A DNA stretch of 64,000 nucleotides from Sphingosinicella microcystinivorans (GCF_003634215.1 NZ_RBWX01000010.1:248001-312000), one strand, 5' to 3'. Shown: positions 8,191 through 18,516, counted from the first letter of the stretch. Translations and numbers: made by a program. The notes: a model not told the origin generated them from the sequence alone.

Positions 8191-8283
8191 GCGTCACACT
8201 CTTGTCACCCGCTGCGTGGCATGTTGAAATATGGCTCAAATGAGTCCGACTCGGCATCGGAAGGCCATACTGGGGAGAGAAAC

Positions 8284-9054
8284 GTGGCGTTGCAGAATGA
8301 TATTGCACGCGTTTCGGTACGCGTCATGAGCGACATTCGGCCGGCTTCTGAGGCACTGCGCGACATCGTGGCGCGCGCCGATCCGAGCTTCCGGATCGCG
8401 ATCAGCGACAACATCTGCTCGAAACGCCCTATGGTGGACGAAGAGGGAAATACGCTTTCCTCTGAAGTGTTTGGCTTCGTGAGCGATGAGGAGCGGCAGT
8501 GGAGCGAGCACCGCGTGGCGCTCAGCTCTCCGCTGCTTCGGGCGTGCCGTTATGAAAGCGAGCCGTTCTGGGCGAACGAAGAAGGCTTCCGCACGCAGCA
8601 GACGAACCCGTACCTGGAAGGTATCGACCTTTCGAACTTCGACAAAAGAGCGATGTGCCACGCTGCCGTTGTGATCCCCGTCCATCTTCCCTTCGGCCAG
8701 ATCGGTGTTGCCGTGATCGGCTCGGCGCGAAATTTGAGCGACCTGTCTGAAGTGTACGAGACCTACGCCGATGCATGGGGCGTCTGCGTGCACCGCTTCC
8801 TTGCGGGCTATGTGAAGCTGATGCGGACGCGCAAATGGCTGCCGATGGACTGCCAGCTCACCAAGCGCGAGGTCGAGTGCCTGCGCTGGGCGGCCGTCGG
8901 CAAGACCGACAAGGAAATCAGCCTTATCCTTGCTCGGAGCCACGCGACGGTGCGCTTCCACATCCAGAACGCCGGCGAGAAACTCGACGCGGTGAACCGC
9001 AGCCAGACGATCTTCAAGGCCGCCCAGCTCGGCTATCTTGGGCTGGCGGCATAA
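8284..9054 (+). CDS. LuxR-family transcriptional regulator
   Basis: A 256-residue regulator. The last ~65 residues form a GerE/LuxR helix-turn-helix: LTKREVECLRWAAVGKTDKE, ISLILARSHATVRFHIQNAG and EKLDAVNRSQTIFKAAQLG, with the expected Glu, Trp, Gly-Lys and Thr-Val positions. The N-terminal ~180 residues look like an autoinducer-binding or GAF-like sensor domain. No luxI-type synthase is nearby, so if it binds an acyl-homoserine lactone or other ligand it would be a solo receptor. The GTG at 8284 is preferred to the ATG at 8221 because GGGGAGAG sits 5-6 bases upstream. Confidence 0.85.
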   Translation: MALQNDIARVSVRVMSDIRPASEALRDIVARADPSFRIAISDNICSKRPMVDEEGNTLSSEVFGFVSDEERQWSEHRVALSSPLLRACRYESEPFWANEEGFRTQQTNPYLEGIDLSNFDKRAMCHAAVVIPVHLPFGQIGVAVIGSARNLSDLSEVYETYADAWGVCVHRFLAGYVKLMRTRKWLPMDCQLTKREVECLRWAAVGKTDKEISLILARSHATVRFHIQNAGEKLDAVNRSQTIFKAAQLGYLGLAA

Positions 9055-9173
9055 CGCCCGCGACGCGCGAAGTAGGCGAAGTAGAGGCCAACACCTAATA
9101 TTCGGTGCGCTTCGGCGCCGATTGACGGCTGATGCGCTTCAAAGAGAAATCGGTATCATCTTCACATCAATTC

Positions 9174-12100
9174 CTATTTGGGAAGAGGACCGAAACCGCC
9201 GCCGCCGGGGGTTTCGATTTCCACGGCGTCTCCGGCCTGAACCTCGGCGCGGGCCGTTGCAGAGAGGGGTTCGAGCGTTCCGTTTGCACGGACCACACGG
9301 CCGGTGCCGGGCTTCGCATCTGATCCCCCTGCAAGGCCGAAGGGCGCGACGCGGCGGCGGTTGGCGAGAAGGCTGACGGTCATCGGTTCGAGGAAGCGCA
9401 AGCGGCGAACCACGCCGTCGCCGCCCTTGTGAAAACCCCCGCCCCCCGAACCGCGCCGGACGACGAAGTTTTCGACGCGGACGGGGACGCGGAGTTCAAG
9501 CACTTCGGGATCTGTCAGGCGGCTGTTCGTCATGTGCGTCTGTACGGCGTCCGTGCCGTCGAAGTCCGGACCCCCGCCAGAGCCGCCCGCGATCGTTTCG
9601 TAATACTGGTGGCGGGCGTTGCCGAAGGTGAGGTTGTTCATCGTGCCCTGCGCGGCAGCCATGACGCCGAGCGCGCCGTAAAGCGCGTCGCAGATGACCT
9701 GGCTGGTTTCCACGTTGCCCGCGACGACAGCGGCGCCCGCGCGCGGGTTCAGCATCGTGCCTTCGGGAACGATGAGCGTGATCGGTCGCAGGCAGCCCTC
9801 GTTCATCGGGATGTCGTCGTCGACGAGCGTGCGGAACACGTAGAGCACGGCGGCCCGGCAGACCGAGAGCGGAGCGTTGAAATTGTCGGGGAGCTGTGCG
9901 CTGGTGCCGGTGAAATCGACCCTGGCCGAGCGGCTTGCGTGATCGACGGTGACGCGGACCTCGACCGCGGCGCCATTATCCATCTCGTAGCGGAAATGCC
10001 CGTCCGACAGCGCGCCGATCGCCTGCCGTACGGCGGCCTCGGCATTGTCCTGCACGTGACGCGTGTAGGCTTCGACCGTATCGAGACCGAATTCGGCGAT
10101 CATGGCGCGGAGTGCGTCTCCGCCGCGCGTGCAGGCGGCGACCTGCGCTTTCAGATCGGCAATGTTCTGGGCAGGATTTCGCGCCGGATAGGGGCCGGAC
10201 GCGAGTGTTTTTTGCGTCTCGGTTTCGCAAAATGCACCGACCGAGACGAGCAACTGGCTGTCGAAGAGGACGCCTTCCTCGTCCAGCGTCTTCGAGTCCG
10301 GCGGCATCGAGCCGGGGGTAAGGCCGCCGATGTCGGCCTGATGGCCGCGCGCTGCCGTGTAGAACAGGATGTCGCCGCCATCGGCGCGGGCGAACACGGG
10401 GGCGACGACGGTGACGTCCGGCAGGTGCGTGCCGCCGTTCATCGGGTTGTTGAGCGCGAAGGCATCTCCGGGGCGCATTCGCCCGCCGTGCGCGCGGATG
10501 ACGGCGCGCACGCTGTCGCCCATCGATCCAAGGTGGACGGGCATGTGCGGCGCGTTGGCAATGAGGCCGCCTTCGAGGTCGAAGAGCGCGCAGGAGAAAT
10601 CGAGCCGCTCCTTGATGTTCACCGAATGCGCCGTGGTCTGAAGCGCGATGCCCATTTCCTCGGCGATGGCCATGAAGCGGTTGTTGAAGATTTCGACCAT
10701 CACCGGATCGGCGTCGGTGCCGAGCGCGCGCTGCGCGGGCAGGGGGACGACGCGGCGGAGGATGAGATCGCCGCCGGGTGAAACCTTGCCGCGCCAGCCC
10801 GCGTCGATGACGGTGGTGGCGCCGTCTTCGAGGATGACGGCGGGGCCGTCGACAGCCGTGCCGGGAGTGAGCGCGCCGCGCGCGAGCACAGGCGCCTGCG
10901 CAGGCGCGCCGTTCACGATCATCGTGCAGGTGGAGGCGTCCTGCGCCGCGCTTTCCACGCGAATGGGCGGGGCAGGCCAGTGGCCGACCGCCTCCACGCT
11001 CACCGCTTCAATGACCAGCGCGCCGCCGGGCATCACATAGCCGAAGCGGGTGCGGTGCTCCGTTTCGAAAGCCGCGCGCATGGCGTCGGGCGCGGCGAGG
11101 GGGAGGGTGAGGCCGCTATCGGCACCGGCATAGCGAAGTTCGGCCCGGCGGGAGACGGACACGCCCGCGAGGTCGTCCGCCTGTGCGGCGAGCGCGGCGC
11201 GGGCGTCGGCTTCGAGCGTGTCGGCAAGCGCTTCGGCGGACGCGATGCCGCTATCCAGCGGCGCGCCGAGCGTGCGTTCGCGCAGGGCGGTGAGATCGGC
11301 GAGGCCCATACCGAGCGCCGAGAGCAGCCCGGCGAGTGGATGCACATAGACTTCCCCGATGCCGAGCGCGTCGGCGACCTTGCAGGCGTGCTGGCCGCCC
11401 GCGCCGCCGAAGCTGGAGAGTGTGCAGGTGGTGACGTTGTGGCCGCGCTGGATGGAAATCTGGCGCACGGCCTTCGCCATGTCGTCGACCGCGATGGCGA
11501 TGAACCCTTCCGCGAGCGCTGCGCCGGTGATGGGGCGGCCGGTGGTGGCGGAGACCTCGGCGGCGAGCGCGTCGACGTGGCGGACCACGGCGTCTCGGTC
11601 GAGCGGTTGATCGCCGCCGGGCCCGAAGATCGCCGGGAAATGCGCGGGCTGGATACGGCCGAGATAGATGTTGCAGTCGGTGATGGTGAGCGGCCCGCCG
11701 CGCCGGTAGCTCATCGGGCCGGGGTTGGCGCCTGCCGATTCCGGGCCGACGCGCAGGCGTGTGCCATCGAAGCGGCAGATCGATCCGCCGCCGGCGGCAA
11801 CCGTGTGGATCGCGAGCATCGGCGCGCGGATGCGTGTGCCCGCCACGACCGTCTCGTGCGTGCGTTCGAAGCTGCCAGTGTAGAGCGAAACGTCCGTGGA
11901 GGTGCCGCCCATATCGAAGCCGACAATGCGGTTCATGCCTGCCGCCGCTGCCGTCTTCGCCATGCCGACGATGCCGCCCGCCGGACCGGAGAGGATCGCG
12001 TTTGCGCCGCTGAAGGCGCCTTCGCCCGCGAGGCCGCCGCTCGATTGCATGAACATCAGGCGTGTCGCGGGATCGAGCTTTTCCGTCACCTGTCGCACGT

Positions 12101-12749
12101 AGCGGCGGAGCGCCGGGGAGAGGTAGGCGTCGGCCACGGTGGTGTCGCCGCGCCCGACGAGCTTGATGAGCGGGGCGATTTCGTGGCTGACGGAAATTTG
12201 GGTGAAACCCGCGGCTTCGGCGAGATTTCTCAGGCGGCGTTCATGGTCGGGGTAGCGGTAGCCATGCATCAGCGCGATGGCGACGGCGTTGATGCCGCGC
12301 GCGCGGGCTGCGGCGAAACCTGCAACTGCCTGCGCCTCGTCGAGCGTGCGGACGACCTCTCCGTTCGCGCCCACGCGCTCGTCGATCTCCAGCACTTCGG
12401 CATAGAGCGGCGAGGGCTTCGTGATGGCGCGGGTGAACAGCTTCGGGCGGGCCTGATAGCCGATGGAGAGCGCATCCGCGAAGCCGCGCGTGATCGCGAG
12501 CAGCGTCGGCTCGCCCTTGCGTTCGAGGAGCGCGTTGGTGGCGACGGTGGTGCCCATTTTCACCGACGCGACATTTGCATCGGGCGCATGGCCGAGCAGG
12601 CGGGTGATGCCGGCGATCGCGGCGTCGGCATATTGCTCCGGGTTTTCGGAAAGCAACTTTGCGGTTTTCAGCGTACCATCGGGCGCGCGCGCGACGATAT
12701 CCGTGAACGTGCCGCCGCGATCGATCCAGAATTGCCAGCCCTGCTCCAT
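9174..12749 (-). CDS. 5-oxoprolinase / hydantoinase A+B fusion
   Basis: A 1191-residue cytoplasmic enzyme of the ATP-dependent 5-oxoprolinase/N-methylhydantoinase family. The N-terminal half is the HyuA part ([19 protein letters not shown] at the start, the [17 protein letters not shown] and [14 protein letters not shown] nucleotide-binding motifs near 250-290); the C-terminal half, from about residue 690 ([20 protein letters not shown]), is the HyuB part, ending in the Gly-rich TPGGGGFGP motif. The size and single-chain arrangement match eukaryotic-type 5-oxoprolinase (OPLAH), which opens 5-oxoproline to glutamate. The start at 12749 (MEQGWQ) avoids a longer frame that overlaps the upstream membrane-protein gene. 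The exact substrate (oxoproline or a hydantoin) cannot be fixed by reading. Confidence 0.9.
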   Translation of the reverse strand: MEQGWQFWIDRGGTFTDIVARAPDGTLKTAKLLSENPEQYADAAIAGITRLLGHAPDANVASVKMGTTVATNALLERKGEPTLLAITRGFADALSIGYQARPKLFTRAITKPSPLYAEVLEIDERVGANGEVVRTLDEAQAVAGFAAARARGINAVAIALMHGYRYPDHERRLRNLAEAAGFTQISVSHEIAPLIKLVGRGDTTVADAYLSPALRRYVRQVTEKLDPATRLMFMQSSGGLAGEGAFSGANAILSGPAGGIVGMAKTAAAAGMNRIVGFDMGGTSTDVSLYTGSFERTHETVVAGTRIRAPMLAIHTVAAGGGSICRFDGTRLRVGPESAGANPGPMSYRRGGPLTITDCNIYLGRIQPAHFPAIFGPGGDQPLDRDAVVRHVDALAAEVSATTGRPITGAALAEGFIAIAVDDMAKAVRQISIQRGHNVTTCTLSSFGGAGGQHACKVADALGIGEVYVHPLAGLLSALGMGLADLTALRERTLGAPLDSGIASAEALADTLEADARAALAAQADDLAGVSVSRRAELRYAGADSGLTLPLAAPDAMRAAFETEHRTRFGYVMPGGALVIEAVSVEAVGHWPAPPIRVESAAQDASTCTMIVNGAPAQAPVLARGALTPGTAVDGPAVILEDGATTVIDAGWRGKVSPGGDLILRRVVPLPAQRALGTDADPVMVEIFNNRFMAIAEEMGIALQTTAHSVNIKERLDFSCALFDLEGGLIANAPHMPVHLGSMGDSVRAVIRAHGGRMRPGDAFALNNPMNGGTHLPDVTVVAPVFARADGGDILFYTAARGHQADIGGLTPGSMPPDSKTLDEEGVLFDSQLLVSVGAFCETETQKTLASGPYPARNPAQNIADLKAQVAACTRGGDALRAMIAEFGLDTVEAYTRHVQDNAEAAVRQAIGALSDGHFRYEMDNGAAVEVRVTVDHASRSARVDFTGTSAQLPDNFNAPLSVCRAAVLYVFRTLVDDDIPMNEGCLRPITLIVPEGTMLNPRAGAAVVAGNVETSQVICDALYGALGVMAAAQGTMNNLTFGNARHQYYETIAGGSGGGPDFDGTDAVQTHMTNSRLTDPEVLELRVPVRVENFVVRRGSGGGGFHKGGDGVVRRLRFLEPMTVSLLANRRRVAPFGLAGGSDAKPGTGRVVRANGTLEPLSATARAEVQAGDAVEIETPGGGGFGPLPK

Positions 12750-12759
12750 ATGTATTCGG

Positions 12760-12981
12760 TTACAGGATGCCGCCGCCAAGCCAAAGCCGAACCGACGCGA
12801 GGATCAGCACGAAGATGTTGAGATTGCGGCCGGCGTTGCTGTCCGACAACGTTCCGATGCCTGCGCCGAGCGCCGCGATGGGGAGTGCCAGCCAGTTGAC
12901 GAGGCCGATTAGTGGGAACAGGCCGACGATGCCGACAACGAGCGCGACAAGACCGATGAGGACGGAGATGAGGTTCAGCAT
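12760..12981 (-). CDS. Small two-helix membrane protein
   Basis: A 73-residue protein that is almost entirely hydrophobic, with two or three membrane segments ([35 protein letters not shown] and [15 protein letters not shown]). No family is named with confidence; small inner-membrane proteins of this kind are common in sphingomonads. It ends 10 bases before the 5-oxoprolinase start and is probably co-transcribed with it. Confidence 0.65.
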   Translation of the reverse strand: MLNLISVLIGLVALVVGIVGLFPLIGLVNWLALPIAALGAGIGTLSDSNAGRNLNIFVLILASVRLWLGGGIL

Positions 12982-13055
12982 TCGGGTTCCAGTGTGTCGT
13001 TCGACTATAACACCAATTTAGGTTGTCCTCGCGCGTTGGCAAGATGCAGGGCGTG

Positions 13056-13397
13056 ATGATCGACCCGATGGACCTCCGCGAGTTCCTGCTTGCTCACGCC
13101 CGCGCGCGGGAGAGCGTGACCTATGCCGAGGCGCTGGGAGCGTTCGGCTACAGCTTCTCGCGCCCGAAGATGCGGGCTCTGTGCAAGATCCTCGGCGACG
13201 TGGACGCCCATGCGCGGGGGCGCGATGAGCCGGAGTTGGCGGTTCTCGTCGTCCGCCAGTCCGACAGGCTGCCGGGGCAGGGCTGGTGGGTTGCGGGCGG
13301 CGCGGAAGGGTACAAGGGCCTGTGGGAAGGCCCGGGCGCGCGGCGGCATGTAGCGAAACTGCAGAAGCGCGTGTTCGATTATTGGGCGGGGCGTTAG
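13056..13397 (+). CDS. Uncharacterised small cytoplasmic protein
   Basis: A 113-residue protein with no signal or membrane segment. It has a helical N-terminus with a helix-turn-helix-like stretch (ESVTYAEALGAFGYSFSRPKMRALCKILG) and a second half with AVLVVRQSDRLPGQGWW and the C-terminal VAKLQKRVFDYWAGR. The first half could pack like a small winged helix, but I do not recognise the family. The start is uncertain: ATGs at 13044 and 13056 are in frame, and CAGGG before 13056 favours the latter. It is convergent with, and one base from, the metallopeptidase gene. Confidence 0.6.
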   Translation: MIDPMDLREFLLAHARARESVTYAEALGAFGYSFSRPKMRALCKILGDVDAHARGRDEPELAVLVVRQSDRLPGQGWWVAGGAEGYKGLWEGPGARRHVAKLQKRVFDYWAGR

Positions 13398-13398
13398 C

Positions 13399-14295
13399 TT
13401 AGAGCTTCCGTGCCGAGAACGTGTCGCACTGGTTCGGATCGCCGGTTTCGTAGCCGCGCTTGAACCAGCTCATGCGCTGCGCTGAGGTGCCGTGTGTGAA
13501 GCTGTCCGGCACGACGTAGCCCTGCGACTGGCGTTGCAGGCGGTCGTCGCCGATGGCGTTCGCGGCGGTCAGCGCCTCTTCGATGTCTCCGGGTTCGAGC
13601 TGCTGCTGGACGGTACGCGCCCAGAGGCCGGCGTAGCAATCCGCCTGAAGCTCCATCTTCACCTGGAGGGCGTTGCCTTCGGCCTTGCTAACGCGGGCCT
13701 GTTGCTGGCGGAGCTGGTTTGAAAGGCCGGTGATCGTCTGCACATGATGACCGACCTCGTGCGCGATGACATAGGCCTGCGCGAAGTCGCCGCCCGCGCC
13801 GAGCTGGTTTTCAAGCTGATCGAAGAAGCTGGTGTCGATGTAGATCTTCTGATCCGCCGGGCAATAGAAAGGCCCGGTCGCGGACTGTGCGGTGCCGCAG
13901 CCGGACTGGCCGACGCCCGCATAAAAGACGAGCGTGGGTTCGGGATAATCCTGGCCGGATTGCTTGAAGAAGCGGTTCCACGTGTCTTCGGTGTCGGCGA
14001 GGACGGTGCAGGAGAAGCGGTGGAGGTCGCTGCGTTCGCAGCCCTGGCCCTCGCCCGGCGTGGCGGGCGCCTGCTGCTGCGCCGGGACGCTGCCCTGCTG
14101 CGAGAGGCCGCCGAGAAGCTGCATCGGATCGACGCCGAAGACGAGCGCGAGGACGATGACGATGACAAGGCCGCCACAGCCCATGCCGCCCTTGCCGCCG
14201 ATCGGGAGCCTGCCGCCGCCCATCGGGAAGCCCATGCCGCCGCGCCCGGTCTGGTCTTCGACGTTGTCGCTCATTCTGCGGCCGCGCCAGCGCAT
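13399..14295 (-). CDS. Neutral zinc metallopeptidase (YpfJ family)
   Basis: A 298-residue membrane-anchored metallopeptidase. The N-terminus (MRWRGRRMSDNVEDQ) is typical of the YpfJ/KPN_02809 family and supports the start at 14295. A Gly-rich stretch is followed by one membrane helix at about 42-56 (GLVIVIVLALVFGVD). The zinc site HEVGHH lies at about residue 188, with the downstream motif ELQADCYAGLWA supplying the conserved Glu/Asp region. Cys pairs near residues 85-95 and 130-143 could form disulfides outside the membrane. Physiological substrate unknown. Confidence 0.88.
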   Translation of the reverse strand: MRWRGRRMSDNVEDQTGRGGMGFPMGGGRLPIGGKGGMGCGGLVIVIVLALVFGVDPMQLLGGLSQQGSVPAQQQAPATPGEGQGCERSDLHRFSCTVLADTEDTWNRFFKQSGQDYPEPTLVFYAGVGQSGCGTAQSATGPFYCPADQKIYIDTSFFDQLENQLGAGGDFAQAYVIAHEVGHHVQTITGLSNQLRQQQARVSKAEGNALQVKMELQADCYAGLWARTVQQQLEPGDIEEALTAANAIGDDRLQRQSQGYVVPDSFTHGTSAQRMSWFKRGYETGDPNQCDTFSARKL

Positions 14296-14352
14296 GGATC
14301 GTCTCCCCGTTGTTTGTGCGGCGAAAGTATCCGCTTGCCGCGCAGGCGTAAA

Positions 14353-15597
14353 CTATTCGGCCAAGGCCTCGTCGATAACTTCGTAGATGCGGGAAAGATC
14401 CGTGTCGTCCGTGCAATAGGGGGGCATCAGATAGACGGTGTTGCCGAGCGGGCGGAGCAGCACGTCGCGATCTCGGAATGCCGCGAGCAGGCGCGGGCCG
14501 AGCGCGGAGAGATAGTCGCCCTTCGTGTCTTCCACCTCGACCGCGGTGATCGTGCCGATCTGGCGGGCATTGCGGATGCGCGGGTGGGCGGCGAGTTTCG
14601 CGAGGTGGACGCTCTGGCGCCCGGCGAGATCGGCGATGCGATCAAGCACCGGCTCTTCGCGCCAGATCGCGATGTTGGCAACGGCGGCGGCACAGGACAG
14701 CGGGTTCGCTGTGAAGCTGGACGAATGGTAGAAGAGCTTGGCGCGGTCCTTCGAGAGGTGCGCCTCGAAGATCGGCGGGGTCGCGAGCGTGACGGCAAGC
14801 GGGACGGCGCCGCCGGTAAGGCCCTTCGCGAGGCAGAGGATATCGGGGACGATGCCGGCCTGTTCGCAGGCGAGCAAGGTGCCGGTGCGACCCCAGCCGG
14901 TCATCACCTCGTCGGCGATGAAAAGGACGCCGTGGCGGCGGCAGATGGCGTGCATCTCGCGGAGCGTTTCGGGACCGTAGATCATCATGCCGCCGGCGCC
15001 GAGGACAAGCGGCTCGACGATGAAGGCGGCGGGGTTTTCGGTGCGGCAGAGACGTTCGAGCGTGTCCAGCGTTTCCTGCTCGCGACCTGCGGCGGGGAAG
15101 GGGACGGTGCCGACGTCGAAGAGCAGCGGATCGTAGGCGGCATTATAAACGCCGCGTTCGCCGACCGACATCGTGCCGATGGTGTCGCCGTGGTAGCTGT
15201 GCTCCATGACGAGGATGCGGTGGCGCGCGCCGCGATCACGCCAGTAGCCGAGCGCCATTTTGAGCGCGACCTCGACTGCGGTGGAGCCGCTGTCTGAAAA
15301 GAAGACGTGCGCGAGCGGGGCGGGCAGCATCTCCACAAGCGCAGCGGCGACGGTTTCGGCGGGCTCGTGCGTCCAGCCCGCGAAGATCATCTGGTCGAGC
15401 TTCGTCGCCTGATCGGCGATGGCGGCCATGATGTGCGGGTGGCAGTGGCCGTGCGTCGTGACCCACCACGACGAGATGGCATCGATGATGCGGCGGCCAT
15501 CGTCTGTGTAGAGCGCGCAGCCTTCGCTGCGGACGATGCGCGGGATCGGCTCCCCGAGGCCGTGCTGCGTGAAGGGATGCCAGACGGGCGAGGTCAT
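14353..15597 (-). CDS. bioA: BioA, DAPA aminotransferase
   Basis: A 414-residue class III PLP aminotransferase that converts 7-keto-8-aminopelargonic acid to 7,8-diaminopelargonic acid using S-adenosylmethionine, in biotin synthesis. The start at 15597 ([13 protein letters not shown]) has GGAGG upstream. The WHPFTQ opening, [22 protein letters not shown] and [17 protein letters not shown] are diagnostic of BioA. The PLP lysine is in CLAKGLTGG, with the preceding [11 protein letters not shown]. Its ATG overlaps the bioD stop as ATGA, so the two are translationally coupled in a bioF-bioD-bioA operon. Confidence 0.95.
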   Translation of the reverse strand: MTSPVWHPFTQHGLGEPIPRIVRSEGCALYTDDGRRIIDAISSWWVTTHGHCHPHIMAAIADQATKLDQMIFAGWTHEPAETVAAALVEMLPAPLAHVFFSDSGSTAVEVALKMALGYWRDRGARHRILVMEHSYHGDTIGTMSVGERGVYNAAYDPLLFDVGTVPFPAAGREQETLDTLERLCRTENPAAFIVEPLVLGAGGMMIYGPETLREMHAICRRHGVLFIADEVMTGWGRTGTLLACEQAGIVPDILCLAKGLTGGAVPLAVTLATPPIFEAHLSKDRAKLFYHSSSFTANPLSCAAAVANIAIWREEPVLDRIADLAGRQSVHLAKLAAHPRIRNARQIGTITAVEVEDTKGDYLSALGPRLLAAFRDRDVLLRPLGNTVYLMPPYCTDDTDLSRIYEVIDEALAE

Positions 15598-16211
15598 CGG
15601 AAATCCTCCAGCCGGAAGGCGGACGCGAAGGCGGACGACAGAGACGGTGCGGTGAGAGCGACGCGGGGGAGGCGGCCGAGACGCCTGACCTTGCCGATGG
15701 CGCAGATGGTGGCTTCGCTGTCTTCGTTTGCGTCGCCGGAAAAGGCGATGCCGAGGATCGGGACGCCGCGGGCGCGAAGGGCTTCCACGGTGAGCAGGCT
15801 GTGGTTGATCGTGCCGAGTTCGGTGCGCGCGACGATGACGACGGGGAGACCCCAACGGGCGAACACGTCCGCATAAAGCAGGCTGCGCGTGACGGGCACG
15901 AGCGCGCCGCCTGCGCCTTCGACCACAAGCGGATCATGCGCGGGGAGCGCAAGGCGGTCGGGATCGATCTCGATGCCGTCGAGCTCGGCGGCGCGGTGCG
16001 GGGAGCAGGGCGTCGTGAGACGGTAGGCTTCGGGGAGGATGTGATCCGCAGGGAGGCCCGACAGCGCGGCGACGCTTTCGCTGTCGCTGCCGTCTTCAAG
16101 GCCCGCCTGCACCGGCTTCCAGTAATGCGCGCGAAGCGCGCCCGAGAGCGCGGCGGCGAATACGGTTTTGCCGATGCCGGTGTCGGTGCCCGTGACGACG
16201 ATGCGGCTCAT
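15594..16211 (-). CDS. bioD: BioD, dethiobiotin synthetase
   Basis: A 205-residue ATP-dependent carboxylase/ligase that closes the ureido ring of dethiobiotin from diaminopelargonate and CO2. The P-loop GTDTGIGKT lies at residues 8-16, followed by [12 protein letters not shown] (substrate loop) and [11 protein letters not shown]. The length is slightly short but complete. It overlaps bioF upstream by four bases and bioA downstream by four bases (both ATGA), which fixes both starts and shows a single operon. bioB is not in the window. Confidence 0.95.
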   Translation of the reverse strand: MSRIVVTGTDTGIGKTVFAAALSGALRAHYWKPVQAGLEDGSDSESVAALSGLPADHILPEAYRLTTPCSPHRAAELDGIEIDPDRLALPAHDPLVVEGAGGALVPVTRSLLYADVFARWGLPVVIVARTELGTINHSLLTVEALRARGVPILGIAFSGDANEDSEATICAIGKVRRLGRLPRVALTAPSLSSAFASAFRLEDFR

Positions 16212-17332
16212 GCAAGCACGTCCTGAAAAACGGCGGCGAGCGCCGAAACATCGTCTTCCGTCGCGTTCAGCGTCAGCGAGATGCGCAGGCGCGAGGTGCC
16301 TGCGGGAACCGTGGGCGGACGGATGCCGCGCACGTCGAACCCGGCGGCCTGCACGGCGCCCGCTGCGCGCATGGTGCGGGCGTCTTCTCCGAGGATGAGC
16401 GGCATCACCTGCGAGCCGGAAATGAGTGCGCCGTGCGAGCCGAGCATACGCTCCGCATGGACGATGAGCGCGGCGAGCTTTGCGCGGCGGTCGTCGGCGT
16501 CTTCTATGATGCGCAGCGCCGTGCGGACTGCAGCCGCCATGAGCGGCGACGGCGCGGTCGAGAAGATGAAGCCGCGCCCGCGGTTGACGAGGAAATCGGT
16601 GACGACGGCAGGCGCGCAGACGAGCGCGCCTTCGCAGCCCATGGCCTTGCCGCAGGTGTGCAGCGTGATGACGTTCTCGCGTCCCTCAAGCGCGGCGGCG
16701 AGGCCGCGCCCGCCCGCGCCGAACACGCCGGTCGCGTGCGCTTCGTCAATGACGAGAACCGCGTCGTTCGCATCCGCAGTCGCGGCGAGATCAGCAAGCG
16801 GGGCGCGGTCGCCGTCCATGCTGTAGAGGCTTTCGACCGCAATCCAGACGCGGCCCGTGCCGCCGCGTGCGCGCCAGGCGGCAATCGCATCGGCGAAGGC
16901 ATCGACGTCGTTGTGGGGCACGGCGACGGTTTCGGCGCGCGTGAGCCGCAGGCCTTCGTGAACGCTCGCGTGGATGAGATCGTCGTAGACGACGAGATCG
17001 CCGCGCTGGGGCAGCGTCGAGATAATCGCCGAGTTTGCCGTGTAGCCGGTCGCGAACCAGAGCGCACTTTCGGACCCGAAGAAACGCGCGGCTTCGGCCT
17101 CGAGCGCTTCGTGTTCCGCATGATTGCCACGCAGCAGGCGCGAGCCGCCCGAGCCGGCTGGCACGCCGCGCGCAACGGCCTCTGCCACGGCTTCGGCAAG
17201 CGCGGGATCGCCGGCGAGCGCGAGGTAGTCGTTCGAAGAGAAATCCGTGCCCGTGCGCGGTATCAGACGTCTGCGGCGGGAGGCGGCGTCGAGCCGCTGA
17301 AGATCGCTGGCGAGGGGCTCGAAAACTGACAT
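16208..17332 (-). CDS. bioF: BioF, 8-amino-7-oxononanoate synthase
   Basis: A 374-residue PLP enzyme of the alpha-oxoamine synthase family that condenses a pimeloyl thioester with alanine as the first committed step of biotin ring assembly. Visible motifs are [38 protein letters not shown], the PLP-binding [10 protein letters not shown] and the Schiff-base lysine at about 229 in [10 protein letters not shown]. It leads the bioF-bioD-bioA operon. The start at 17332 is the only ATG that gives a full N-terminus. No biotin-regulator operator was identified upstream. Confidence 0.95.
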   Translation of the reverse strand: MSVFEPLASDLQRLDAASRRRRLIPRTGTDFSSNDYLALAGDPALAEAVAEAVARGVPAGSGGSRLLRGNHAEHEALEAEAARFFGSESALWFATGYTANSAIISTLPQRGDLVVYDDLIHASVHEGLRLTRAETVAVPHNDVDAFADAIAAWRARGGTGRVWIAVESLYSMDGDRAPLADLAATADANDAVLVIDEAHATGVFGAGGRGLAAALEGRENVITLHTCGKAMGCEGALVCAPAVVTDFLVNRGRGFIFSTAPSPLMAAAVRTALRIIEDADDRRAKLAALIVHAERMLGSHGALISGSQVMPLILGEDARTMRAAGAVQAAGFDVRGIRPPTVPAGTSRLRISLTLNATEDDVSALAAVFQDVLA

Positions 17333-17448
17333 GGCGCGCTGCCTAGACCAAGATGGGGCGAAGGAACACGCCTTTTTGATGCTTGCAGGATCGCGTTTTT
17401 GTCACCATCTTTCGAATCGAGTTCAACAAGCGCGAAAGGAGGTGACCG

Positions 17449-17505
17449 ATGTCTCATGGTTCAGCGATGGGGTCGGTTCAGTTCGTTCGGGGGTATCGCG
17501 CCTAG
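17449..17505 (+). CDS. 18-codon small ORF with a consensus Shine-Dalgarno
   Basis: Encodes MSHGSAMGSVQFVRGYRA. The full consensus AAAGGAGGTGA ends seven bases before its ATG, the strongest ribosome binding site in the window. The TAG stop is followed by a perfect GGCCGG-ATTG-CCGGCC hairpin and then a strong terminator, so the transcript looks like an independent unit of roughly 170-200 bases. There are no upstream biosynthetic codon runs to suggest attenuation and no downstream gene within 140 bases of the terminator. It may be a microprotein, a leader peptide or the coding part of a dual-function RNA. I do not recognise the peptide. Confidence 0.5.
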   Translation: MSHGSAMGSVQFVRGYRA

Positions 17506-17536
17506 GGCTTTCGCCTAAGGATTAGACGGGTTCCCG

Positions 17537-17552
17537 GGCCGGATTGCCGGCC
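17537..17552 (+). other. GGCCGG-ATTG-CCGGCC hairpin
   Basis: A perfect 6-bp stem with a tetraloop, between the small ORF and its terminator. It has no U tract, so it is a structural element of the same short RNA rather than a terminator. Confidence 0.6.
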
Positions 17553-17565
17553 GCTGACCCATGTT

Positions 17566-17612
17566 GAAAGGCCGTTCCGGAGCCATCCGGGGCGGCCTTT
17601 CTCCGTTTTTGC
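17566..17612 (+). terminator. Intrinsic terminator of the small-ORF transcript
   Basis: GGCCGTTCCGGA and TCCGGGGCGGCC pair around a GCCA loop, followed by TTTCTCCGTTTTT. It separates the 18-codon gene from the fasciclin gene. Confidence 0.85.
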
Positions 17613-17681
17613 TGCAGTGCAACCTTTCGGGATGAGCTGAGCCATACCCGGGATAGGCCGATCCCTGCAGGCGTTTCCCCC

Positions 17682-17706
17682 GGAACCTTCGCGCTATGCT
17701 GCAGTT
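17682..17706 (+). promoter_or_regulatory. Candidate EcfG-type stress promoter of the fasciclin gene
   Basis: GGAAC at 17682-17686 and GTT at 17704-17706 are separated by 17 bases, close to the alphaproteobacterial general-stress sigma EcfG pattern (GGAAC-N16/17-CGTT). The base before GTT is A rather than C. It lies about 48 bases before the ATG at 17754. Confidence 0.4.
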
Positions 17707-17753
17707 GCTAGATAGAGGGCTTTAATGTGCCCGATCAACGGAGAGGGAAAAGA

Positions 17754-18401
17754 ATGAAGACCATGTTTCTGAAGGCTGCGGCTGTTTCGGTTCTGTTTGC
17801 CGCGCCGGTTACCGCGCAGGTTGCCGAACCGGCCGCGACACCCGCGCCTGCGGCCGCTGCTGCGCCTGCGGCCCCCGCCGCGCCGGCAGATGCGGCCGCG
17901 CCTGCACCGGCGGCTGATGCCGCTGTGACGACGGCTGTCGCCGTGGACCCCACCTCGGTTGTGGGTAACGTGCTTGCGACGCCGGAACTCAGCACGCTCG
18001 CACAGGCGGTGAAGGCCGCCGAACTGGTCGACGACCTTTCGCAGCCCGGACCCTTCACGGTGTTCGCGCCCAACAACGATGCGTTCGCGCGGCTGGGCGC
18101 CGGTACGGTTCAGCAGCTGATGCAGCCCAATGCCAAGGCGCAGCTTTCGGGCCTGATCAACTATCTCGTGATCCCCGGGAAAATGTCGCAGGCCGATGTG
18201 GTCGCGGCGATCGAAGCGGGCGGCGGCAAGGCTGAGGTGAAAACCGTGCAGGGGAGCACGCTGACCGCGACACTGGACGCCGGCATCGTCAAGCTGACCG
18301 ATAGCCAGGGCAATGCCACCTACATCACCAAGCCGGATGTGAAGGCTTCGAACGGCGTCGTCCACGTCGTCAACGGCATTGTGGTGCCCGCCCAGGGTTA
18401 A
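17754..18401 (+). CDS. Exported fasciclin-domain protein
   Basis: A 215-residue secreted protein. The signal peptide ([20 protein letters not shown], cleavage after AQ) is followed by an Ala/Pro-rich linker to about residue 65. One FAS1/fasciclin domain covers about 70-213, with the H1-like GPFTVFAPNNDAFARL box and the H2-like NGVVHVVNGIVVP box at the end. Bacterial single-FAS1 proteins are extracytoplasmic adhesion or matrix proteins, often stress-induced. The ATG at 17754 has GAGAGGGA upstream; a longer frame from 17727 lacks a good site. An EcfG-type promoter candidate precedes it and a terminator follows. Confidence 0.9.
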   Translation: MKTMFLKAAAVSVLFAAPVTAQVAEPAATPAPAAAAAPAAPAAPADAAAPAPAADAAVTTAVAVDPTSVVGNVLATPELSTLAQAVKAAELVDDLSQPGPFTVFAPNNDAFARLGAGTVQQLMQPNAKAQLSGLINYLVIPGKMSQADVVAAIEAGGGKAEVKTVQGSTLTATLDAGIVKLTDSQGNATYITKPDVKASNGVVHVVNGIVVPAQG

Positions 18402-18438
18402 CCACGGCGGGCGGATCCAATCCGTTCAACACTTTACA

Positions 18439-18481
18439 GGAACGCCCTGCGCCCCTATGCGGCGTGGGGCGTTTCCATTTT
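18439..18481 (+). terminator. Terminator after the fasciclin gene
   Basis: GGAACGCCC pairs with GGGCGTTTCC (one bulge), followed by ATTTT, about 40 bases after the stop codon. Confidence 0.7.
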
Positions 18482-18516
18482 GGGCGAATCTGCCCTTTTT
18501 ATCCCTGATATCCCCA

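Noticed and set aside
10980-12821. Long plus-strand open frame of 613 codons opposite the 5-oxoprolinase gene
   Set aside because: Antisense of a complete, recognisable enzyme; composition (Ala, Arg, Asp, Gly) reflects GC-rich codon complement.
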